From contig NZ_NESL01000017.1 of assembly GCF_003063435.1 (NCBI RefSeq), forward strand, positions 1 to 44,923: a DNA stretch of 44,923 nucleotides, read 5' to 3'. Under the pieces are notes generated by a model. The model ran no database searches. It was not told the origin of the DNA and was given only the letters and a program-made list of their open reading frames with translations. Every line of letters starts with the position of its first letter. The first letter of the stretch is position 1. Source of the stretch: Limnohabitans sp. 2KL-1. GTDB lineage: Bacteria > Pseudomonadota > Gammaproteobacteria > Burkholderiales > Burkholderiaceae_C. This document shows, one piece after another, positions 39,650-44,923 of the stretch. The position numbers and the translations under genes are program-made.

Positions 39650-39661
39650 GACTCAGGCGGC
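39625..39661. repeat. three 14-bp tandem repeats at the antitoxin/zeta junction
   Basis: TCAGGCGGC occurs at 39625, 39639 and 39653, exactly 14 bases apart (GCCGCCTGA on the coding strand). The copy at 39653-39661 holds the stop codon of the antitoxin gene, and the ATG of the zeta gene lies between copies. Since 14 is not a multiple of three, copy number decides whether that ATG is in frame. Confidence 0.8.
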
Positions 39662-40006
39662 CTTCATCACCTGACGGCGGTTGCTCTGCGCGGTCAGGCG
39701 CACGGCCTGCACCAGACGGCCCGAACTTTCAGCGGCCAAAAAGTCGGCTTCCAGAGCGTCCAGCCGTTCGGCATCCGCAGGGGCGGCCTGGTGGACATCG
39801 TAGAGCGCGATGGCCTCGCGCGCCTCAGTGACCGTCAAACCCGATGCCTCGGCAATGCGGCCCAAGGTTGCCCAATACTCGATCTGCCCGGCCACCGAAC
39901 GGCGCATGGGTGAGGCCGCCTCTCGGGCCTGACTGACCAAACCTGAAGACAACTTGACGGATGAAAACGAAGATGAGGACGAAGACGAAGACGACGATGC
40001 GGACAT
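39653..40006 (-). CDS. ParD-like antitoxin with polyserine N-terminus
   Basis: 117 residues from the ATG at 40006, preceded by AAGGAGAG. After MSA there is a run of ten or more serines, then the ParD-like domain SVKLSSGLVSQAREAASPMRRSVAGQIEYWATLGRIAEASG. The C-terminal half (AIALYDVHQAAPADAERLDALEADFLAAE, then VQAVRLTAQSNRRQ) is helical. ParD-like antitoxins of this type often precede a zeta-type kinase, as here. The serine tract comes from imperfect TCN trinucleotide repeats and is unusual. The gene is intact although its partner toxin is broken. Confidence 0.78.
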   Translation of the reverse strand: MSASSSSSSSSSSFSSVKLSSGLVSQAREAASPMRRSVAGQIEYWATLGRIAEASGLTVTEAREAIALYDVHQAAPADAERLDALEADFLAAESSGRLVQAVRLTAQSNRRQVMKAA

Positions 40007-40019
40007 GAGGCTCTCCTTT

Positions 40020-40036
40020 TGGCGCACTTTGCGCCA
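40020..40036. promoter_or_regulatory. TGGCGC/GCGCCA inverted repeat before the antitoxin gene
   Basis: TGGCGC (40020-40025), 5-base spacer and GCGCCA (40031-40036) lie directly upstream of the antitoxin Shine-Dalgarno sequence. This is a probable operator for autoregulation or a 5' leader hairpin. The rest of the 378-bp gap (40007-40384) holds an AT-rich stretch at about 40225-40290 and no gene that I recognise. Confidence 0.45.
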
Positions 40037-40384
40037 CAAAAAGCCAACACGGCCATGCATCGCTCAAAAAACCATGGTGGAGACCATGAAAAGAAGCATC
40101 CACACCCACCGTGTTCAAGCCTGTGGATAAGCCCTAGGACAACTGCGCCAAGGCGCATGGCGTCTGGGCTGGCGTCATGCGCTTAAAAAATGAGCAGGAC
40201 GGCTACGGACTGCCGAGGGGAAGAATGCATCAAGTACTGAACTTTATGACTTATTTTTTCAAATATAGTAGTTACATTAAATCATAAGAATGACCGTACA
40301 GCCAGAACATCGAGCAAGGTCTGAAGGCTCCACTCACCAGTTCTCCTGCGCTGTAGCCGCCACATCTGTCATCACCTCACACCT

Positions 40385-41749
40385 TTGAAAGCCCCCGCAC
40401 CCCGCTTCCCCCTCATCGGCTTTGGCGCTGTCGGCCAAGGCCTGGCACCTTTGCTGGTGCAGGCTTTGGGGGTAGAGCCCTCGCGCATCACCGCTTGGGC
40501 AGCCGATCTGGAAGGGGCCTCTGTGGCGCAGGCTGTGGGCATTGCCCTGCAATTGCAGCCCCTCACACCCGACAACCACGCCCAACTGCTGGCCGCGCAT
40601 TTGCAAGCGGGTGATGTGTTGCTGAATCTGGCGGTCGAAGTCAGCAGCCATGACCTGATCGCCTGGTGCCAACAAAACGACGTGCTGTATCTGGACACTG
40701 GCATTGAACCCTGGCACGGCGGCTACCAGCCCGACCAAGGCCTGGAGCCCACCACCAACCAATGGCTGCGCGAACAAGTGCTGGCGCTGCGCCAAGCTGA
40801 CTGCGCCACCGCCGTGCTGGCGCACGGGGCCAACCCGGGCTTGATCTCGCACCTGGCCAAACGGGCATTGGAGCAACTCGCGCACGATCAAGGCCTGCCC
40901 TTCCCACCTGGCCGCTGGGCCGACTTGGCGCAGGCGCTGGGTGTGCAAGTTATCCAGGTGGCCGAGCGCGACACGCAAACCGTCCACCGCCCCGTGGCGG
41001 CGGGCGAGTTTTGCAACACTTGGTCCGTGCCAGGCTTTATCAGCGAACTGAGCCAAGCCTGCGAAGCGGGCTGGGGCAGCCACGAAAGCACCCTGCCCCC
41101 AGGCGCACAGCGCCCCCGCCAAGGCTCGCAAGCCAGCATCTACTGGCCCCACCCTGAGCAAGGCCTGGTTCAGGTCAATTCGTGGGTGCCATCCGTTGGC
41201 GACAGCCTGGCCTGGCTGGTCACGCACAACGAATCGATTTCATTGGCCGAGTTTTTGACCGTGAAAGACGCTCAAGGCCAAACCAGCTACCGCCCCACGG
41301 TGTATTTCGCCTACCAGCCCTGCCCGCCAGCCTGCCAGTCAATTGCGCACTGGCTGGGCCAGCACAAACAAACCCCCAACACGCAAAACGTGATACCTCT
41401 GGCCGACTTGCAGCAAGGCCAAGACGAGTTGGGCGTGTTGCTGTGCCACGCCACAGGCGCCTATTGGTACGGCAGCACCCTCACCCTGCAGGCCGCACGC
41501 GCCCTGGCCCCGCACAACAGCGCGACCACCTTGCAAGTGGCCGCAGGCATTGTGGGCGCACTGGCCTGGATGCTGGACCACCCCCGCGCAGGCATCACCG
41601 AAGCCGAAGCCATGGACAGCGACCAAGTGCTGAGTGTGGCCCTGCCCTACCGGGGCCATGTGGGCGGTACACACACACCATGGCACCCCGGCCCTGACTG
41701 GCGCTTTCAACATTTCATTGCCCTCTTCATTGCATCACCCACACCATGA
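40385..41749 (+). CDS. hss: homospermidine synthase
   Basis: 454 residues; bacterial homospermidine synthases have about 475. The enzyme makes sym-homospermidine from putrescine with NAD as prosthetic group. The N-terminal Rossmann motif is PLIGFGAVGQGLAPLL. Family segments NLAVEVSSHDLIAWC, YLDTGIEPWHGGY, HGANPGLISHLAKRAL and GEFCNTWSVPGFISE are present. No ATG is available before the Rossmann motif; the frame opens after a TGA at 40322-40324, so a TTG at 40385 (or a CTG upstream) must be used, with no clear Shine-Dalgarno sequence. It overlaps the next gene by 4 bases and so leads a four-gene operon with YgiB/YgiC-like and DUF350 genes. Confidence 0.88.
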   Translation: MKAPAPRFPLIGFGAVGQGLAPLLVQALGVEPSRITAWAADLEGASVAQAVGIALQLQPLTPDNHAQLLAAHLQAGDVLLNLAVEVSSHDLIAWCQQNDVLYLDTGIEPWHGGYQPDQGLEPTTNQWLREQVLALRQADCATAVLAHGANPGLISHLAKRALEQLAHDQGLPFPPGRWADLAQALGVQVIQVAERDTQTVHRPVAAGEFCNTWSVPGFISELSQACEAGWGSHESTLPPGAQRPRQGSQASIYWPHPEQGLVQVNSWVPSVGDSLAWLVTHNESISLAEFLTVKDAQGQTSYRPTVYFAYQPCPPACQSIAHWLGQHKQTPNTQNVIPLADLQQGQDELGVLLCHATGAYWYGSTLTLQAARALAPHNSATTLQVAAGIVGALAWMLDHPRAGITEAEAMDSDQVLSVALPYRGHVGGTHTPWHPGPDWRFQHFIALFIASPTP

Positions 41750-42306
41750 AACGATCCCTCTCCGTTCCCTTGATCTTCCTCGGCACCCTGGGCGGGCTGA
41801 CCGGCTGCGGCGACGAGCCGCCTGCCAACACCGAGGTACAAGTCAAACAAGACTTTTACGCCAGCCTAGAGGACTGCCAGCGCGACTGGGGCAATGAGCC
41901 AGAAAACTGCCAACAGGCCCTGACCACCACCAACTTCAATGGGCAAGACACCGTGAGCAGCGGCTACGCAGGCAGCAACGCCGCCACAGACAGCACCAAC
42001 GCCATGACTTCGGCGGGCACCAGCACCACCACGTCTTCGGCAGGTTTTCATGGCGGCGGTGGTTACCGCTATTCGGGCCCTCGTTATTACTGGTACCGCA
42101 ACGAATACGGGGGCTACCCCATGGCCGTGGATTCCAGTGGCAAAACCCGTCCCGTCATCGGCAGCCGCATCCCGCCCTCCGGTGCCCAATTCGCCAGCCA
42201 ATCGGTCAACACCCGCACCGCCATGCCCACACACATGACGGCATCCAAAGGCGTGGTGCGCAGTGGTTTTGGCAGCTTTGGGCGCGGCCTGAGCGGGGGC
42301 GGCTGA
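41746..42306 (+). CDS. DUF1190 (YgiB/YjfM-like) lipoprotein
   Basis: 186 residues. A signal peptide ends in a lipobox with lipidated Cys21 (GGLTGCGDEPP). The DUF1190 pattern follows: KQDFYASLEDCQRDWGNEPENCQQA, a Ser/Thr/Ala linker, then the Tyr-rich GGGGYRYSGPRYYWYRNEYGGYP and a Gly/Ser-rich tail ending GFGSFGRGLSGGG. E. coli YgiB and YjfM are encoded beside the ATP-grasp proteins YgiC and YjfC, the same pairing as here. The function of the family is unknown; location in the outer or inner membrane is predicted from the lipobox. Overlaps hss by 4 bases. Confidence 0.82.
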   Translation: MKRSLSVPLIFLGTLGGLTGCGDEPPANTEVQVKQDFYASLEDCQRDWGNEPENCQQALTTTNFNGQDTVSSGYAGSNAATDSTNAMTSAGTSTTTSSAGFHGGGGYRYSGPRYYWYRNEYGGYPMAVDSSGKTRPVIGSRIPPSGAQFASQSVNTRTAMPTHMTASKGVVRSGFGSFGRGLSGGG

Positions 42307-42309
42307 GCC

Positions 42310-43425
42310 ATGCAACGCCTGACCCTGACCCCACGGCCCGACAAAGCCAGCAAGCTCGAAGCCATTGGCCTGTCCTTTCACGCCTGGGACGACTATTGGA
42401 ACGAAGCCGCCTGCTACCGCTTCAACGCCCAACAGGTGGACGAACTCGAAGCCGCCACTGAAGAACTCCACGCCATGTGTCTGCAGGCGGTGGGCCATGT
42501 GATCGCACAAGGGCGGCTGGCGCAGCTGGGCTTTCCCAAGCAGGCGCACGCCTTGATCGATGCCTCGTGGCAAAAGCGCGAGCCCAGCCTGTATGGCCGT
42601 TTTGACCTCGCGTATGACGGCCACTCGCCCCCGCGCATGCTCGAATACAACGCCGACACGCCCACCTCGCTGCTCGAATCGGCCGTGGCCCAGTGGTACT
42701 GGCTGCAAAACGTCTTTCCGCAGGCCGACCAATTCAACTCGCTGCACGAACGCCTGGTTGAGCGCTGGCAACAGCTGGGCGTGCAAGGGCCGCTGCACAT
42801 CGCCTCGCTCGACGACAACGAAGAAGACTGGGTCTGCACCCATTACCTGATCGAAACCGCCCTGCAGGCCGGGCTGCAAGCTGAACACATCACCCTGGAA
42901 AACATCGGCTGGAACGCCGCACAACAGCGCTATGTGGACATGGCGCAAAAACCCATCACCACCCTGTTCAAGCTCTACCCCTGGGAATGGATCTTCCAAG
43001 AGCCGTTTGGTCAGCACATTGCGGCCAGCCAAACCCGGTTCATAGAACCTGCCTGGAAAGCCGTGCTCTCGTGCAAAGGCATCCTGCCCGTGTTGTGGGA
43101 ACTGTTTGAAGGCCACCCTAACCTGCTGCCCGCTTACTTTGAGCCCGGACAGCTGCAGCACTACGCCCGCAAACCCCTGTTTTCACGCGAGGGGGCCAAT
43201 GTGCAACTGCACACCCCACAAGGGCTGAGCGCCGGAGCCGAAGGGCCGTATGGTGCGGAAGGTTTTGTGTTCCAAGCCTTGGCCCCCATGCCGCAATTTG
43301 ATGGGCGCTACCCCGTCATCGGCTCGTGGATTGTGGGCGACAGCGCAGCGGGCATGTGCCTGCGCGAAGACACCCGCCCCGTCACCACCAACATGAGCCA
43401 GTTTGTTCCCCACTTTTTTGAATGA
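42310..43425 (+). CDS. YgiC/YjfC-type ATP-grasp protein (glutathionylspermidine synthase family)
   Basis: 371 residues, equal to the synthetase domain alone. Family markers are WNEAACYRF, RFDLAYDGHSPPRMLEYNADTPTSLLE, TLFKLYPWEWIF, LSCKGILPVLWELFEGHPNLLPAYF, REGANV and GSWIVGDSAAGMCLREDTRPVTTNMSQFVPHFF. The fold joins a carboxylate to an amine through an acyl phosphate. In full-length GspS the amine is spermidine and the acid glutathione. Here the gene sits in one operon with homospermidine synthase, so a homospermidine conjugate is a reasonable guess. It starts 3 bases after the lipoprotein gene and overlaps the next by 4. Confidence 0.88.
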   Translation: MQRLTLTPRPDKASKLEAIGLSFHAWDDYWNEAACYRFNAQQVDELEAATEELHAMCLQAVGHVIAQGRLAQLGFPKQAHALIDASWQKREPSLYGRFDLAYDGHSPPRMLEYNADTPTSLLESAVAQWYWLQNVFPQADQFNSLHERLVERWQQLGVQGPLHIASLDDNEEDWVCTHYLIETALQAGLQAEHITLENIGWNAAQQRYVDMAQKPITTLFKLYPWEWIFQEPFGQHIAASQTRFIEPAWKAVLSCKGILPVLWELFEGHPNLLPAYFEPGQLQHYARKPLFSREGANVQLHTPQGLSAGAEGPYGAEGFVFQALAPMPQFDGRYPVIGSWIVGDSAAGMCLREDTRPVTTNMSQFVPHFFE

Positions 43426-43808
43426 GCCCCAACATGCAAGCCTTTCTCGCCTTCCTCCAGTACTTTGTGGCCGCCCTGCTCTTGCTGGCCGCCTTTTTGG
43501 CGGTGTATGTGCGCGTGACGCCCTACAACGAGTTTGAACTCATCGGGCAAAACAACGCCGCTGCCGCCATCTCGCTGGCCGGTGCCTGCATCGGCTTTGC
43601 CCTGCCCATGGCGGCGGCCATCTACTTCACCCACGACCTGCTCGAAATGATCAAATGGGCCGCCATCACCGGCGCAGCGCAAATCGCCGTATTTACCCTG
43701 CTGCGCCGCTTCGCCCCCGCCATCGAACAAGGCCACACCGCTCCGGCGATCTTTATGTGCGCCATGTCGGTGGCGACGGGGGTGTTGAATGCGGTGTGTA
43801 TGAGTTGA
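43422..43808 (+). CDS. DUF350 family membrane protein (YjfL-like)
   Basis: 128 residues with four predicted helices (residues about 8-28, 46-65, 74-95 and 105-126). The loop TPYNEFELIGQNNAAAAISLAGACIGFALP is the DUF350 signature. In E. coli yjfL is in the yjfIJKLMC cluster with yjfM (DUF1190) and yjfC (ATP-grasp), matching this operon in content. Function unknown. It overlaps the ATP-grasp gene by 4 bases and is the last gene of the operon; no terminator is evident behind it. Confidence 0.82.
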   Translation: MSPNMQAFLAFLQYFVAALLLLAAFLAVYVRVTPYNEFELIGQNNAAAAISLAGACIGFALPMAAAIYFTHDLLEMIKWAAITGAAQIAVFTLLRRFAPAIEQGHTAPAIFMCAMSVATGVLNAVCMS

Positions 43809-43860
43809 GCTCATTCGCCGCCTTCTTTAAACCGGTCGCAAGAACGTCATTGCCGGCACA

Positions 43861-43866
43861 TATAAT
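43861..43866 (+). promoter_or_regulatory. consensus -10 of the HigBA-type operon
   Basis: TATAAT, a perfect -10, lies 18 bases before the toxin ATG at 43885. No good -35 is visible at 16-18 bases. A weak dyad, ACATA-N10-TATGT (43858-43877), surrounds the -10 and could be the antitoxin operator. Confidence 0.5.
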
Positions 43867-43884
43867 ATTTTGTATGTTTTCAAC

Positions 43885-44223
43885 ATGACTGATCCCAAAC
43901 TTGTCGAATTCCGAGGCAGTTCTCTGGATGATCTTCGTGCCTTTCCCCTCGCGGCAAGGCGCGAAGCAGGTCATCAAATTGATCAGGTGCAAAGCGGACA
44001 AGCGCCGGACGACTGGAAGCCCATGAACACGGTGGGTCAAGGCGTCAAGGAAATTCGGATTCGGGATGCTGCCGGCGCATTCCGGATCATCTACGTTGCC
44101 AAGTTCGCCGATGCCGTCTATGTGCTTCACTGCTTCCAAAAGAAGACTGAGAAGACAAGCAAGGCCGATCTGGACTTGGCTGCAAAGCGTTATCGAGACT
44201 TATTAAAGGAGCTAGGCCTATGA
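43885..44223 (+). CDS. HigB/RelE-family (Gp49-like) toxin
   Basis: 112 residues from the ATG at 43885; a TTG at 43870 would lie only 3 bases after the -10 and is unlikely. The pattern FRGSSLDDLRAFPLAARREAGHQIDQVQSG, KPMNTVGQGVKEIRIRDAAGAFRIIYVAKFADAVYVLHCFQKKTEKTSKADLDLAAKRYRDLL is the phage-derived Gp49/HigB-like group. These toxins cut mRNA on the ribosome. Toxin before antitoxin is the usual HigBA order. The stop overlaps the antitoxin ATG (ATGA). Confidence 0.88.
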   Translation: MTDPKLVEFRGSSLDDLRAFPLAARREAGHQIDQVQSGQAPDDWKPMNTVGQGVKEIRIRDAAGAFRIIYVAKFADAVYVLHCFQKKTEKTSKADLDLAAKRYRDLLKELGL

Positions 44224-44501
44224 GCAATCAACGGTTTGCCAGCGTCTGGGATGCCATTGAGGACACCCCGGAGGAGGCAGAAAACATGAAGCTGCGCTCG
44301 ATTCTCATGACGGCGCTGAAAAACCACCTGACCCGCACAGAAATGAGTCAGGCACAGGCCGCGAAACTGTTCGGCGTGACTCAGCCACGCGTCTCAGACC
44401 TAATGCGCGGCAAGATCAACCTGTTCGGCCTTGATGTACTGGTGAACATGGCCACAGCTGCCGGACTTCACATTGAAATGCGCGTGGTTGAAGCCGGTTG
44501 A
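44220..44501 (+). CDS. HigA-type antitoxin with XRE helix-turn-helix
   Basis: 93 residues. The helix-turn-helix covers about residues 40-75: RTEMSQAQAAKLFGVTQPRVSDLMRGKINLF, followed by GLDVLVNMATAAGLHIEMRV. This is the XRE group commonly paired with Gp49/HigB toxins. The N-terminal 35 residues (FASVWDAIEDTPEEAENMKLRS) are acidic. It should neutralise the upstream toxin and repress the shared promoter near 43861. Confidence 0.88.
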   Translation: MSNQRFASVWDAIEDTPEEAENMKLRSILMTALKNHLTRTEMSQAQAAKLFGVTQPRVSDLMRGKINLFGLDVLVNMATAAGLHIEMRVVEAG

Positions 44502-44562
44502 ACTTACGGTTTTGCTTGTCTCAAACCAACTTATTTAATCGAACACCAATGCCATCATTTAT

Positions 44563-44832
44563 ATGTTGAAAAAATCACCAATTCATTGGCTATCTTGCCT
44601 ACTGATTTTCATATCTCTTTTCGGATGTACTTCCCCACAGAAACCGATCGCACATGCTGTTGCCGAGAGTTCAGGGAGTGCTGGCGCCATTCACATTTAC
44701 CGGCCAATCAGCGACTGGAAAGCTCCGGCGATTACCTTCAAAGTGTTCGTCAATGACCAGTTCTTTGCTGATTTGACGCACGGAGGTGAAATTAAACTAA
44801 CTGTCATGAATCCAGAGCGACGCCCCGAATGA
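44563..44832 (+). CDS. short lipoprotein, possibly a truncated DUF2846-like protein
   Basis: 89 residues. A signal peptide ends in the lipobox LFGCTSPQ (Cys22). The part GAIHIYRPISDWKAPAITFKVFVNDQFFADLTHGGEIKL resembles the start of DUF2846-type lipoproteins, which are normally 130-160 residues and go on with a PPG-containing strand. Here the frame stops soon after, so the gene may be cut short at about 44815. The local DNA (44510-44780) is clearly more AT-rich than the rest of the window, a sign of recent acquisition. The last 90 bases of the window hold no gene I can identify. Confidence 0.5.
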   Translation: MLKKSPIHWLSCLLIFISLFGCTSPQKPIAHAVAESSGSAGAIHIYRPISDWKAPAITFKVFVNDQFFADLTHGGEIKLTVMNPERRPE

Positions 44833-44923
44833 TGAAAGAAACTTGAGGGTGGAGGAGCCAAGGGTAGATGCCGAGAAACTTTTTTGGGGACCACAACCCC
44901 GATAGCTAACTTGGCACGCCATC

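Noticed and set aside
44885..44899. GGGG-N7-CCCC element as a terminator
   Set aside because: The T-run lies before the stem on the plus strand and there is only an A-run after it on the minus strand, so it fits no terminator orientation.

Overview
The window is a gene-dense, GC-rich chromosomal segment. Gene content and protein sequence style (GlnD, Map, PurL, RlhA, many CUT1 sugar importers, phytanoyl-CoA dioxygenase-like and COG4091 genes) fit a betaproteobacterium of the order Burkholderiales, most likely Comamonadaceae of the Limnohabitans/Rhodoferax type. That assignment is inference; there is no rRNA gene here.

Left part (1-13.0 kb): the rRNA hydroxylase gene rlhA, an orphan membrane histidine kinase, a DUF808 membrane protein, a ribbon-helix-helix/PIN toxin-antitoxin pair with a clear palindromic operator, a SWIM-SNF2 helicase, and purL. 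PurL carries an in-frame insertion of about 46 residues encoded by heptamer repeats in inverted arrangement. At 13.1-13.7 kb there is a second toxin-antitoxin pair (ParD/RelB-like plus ParE/RelE-like).

Middle-left (13.75-20.3 kb): a minus-strand operon of a GntR/FCD regulator (broken by one in-frame TAG), a phytanoyl-CoA-dioxygenase-family enzyme and a COG4091 SAF-domain dehydrogenase, ended by a good terminator. Divergent from it are map and glnD.

Central catabolic region (20.4-38.9 kb): a GntR/UTRA regulator faces an operon of an SsuD-like flavin-dependent sulfonate monooxygenase, an aldo/keto reductase and a flavin reductase. Convergent with it, across a bidirectional terminator, lies a long minus-strand series: glpD, a Gfo/Idh dehydrogenase, a complete CUT1 importer (binding protein, two permeases, ATPase), a GH31 glycosidase, then a second complete CUT1 importer (ATPase, binding protein, two permeases). 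A divergent DeoR/GlpR regulator sits at the head. The regulator/monooxygenase/AKR/flavin-reductase/importer/GH31 set has the layout of the sulfoquinovose monooxygenase (sulfo-SMO) pathway: import a sulfosugar, cut the C-S bond to give sulfite and a 6-aldehyde sugar, and reduce the aldehyde to a normal hexose. The GH31 enzyme does not show the sulfoquinovosidase signature, so the exact substrate is open.

Right part (38.9-44.9 kb): a ParD-like antitoxin beside a zeta-toxin-like kinase damaged by two lesions; a polyamine-type operon (homospermidine synthase, DUF1190 lipoprotein, YgiC/YjfC ATP-grasp, DUF350 membrane protein); a HigB/HigA-type toxin-antitoxin pair; and, in more AT-rich DNA at the edge, a short and probably truncated lipoprotein gene. 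No tRNA, rRNA, CRISPR array or recognisable transposase was seen.
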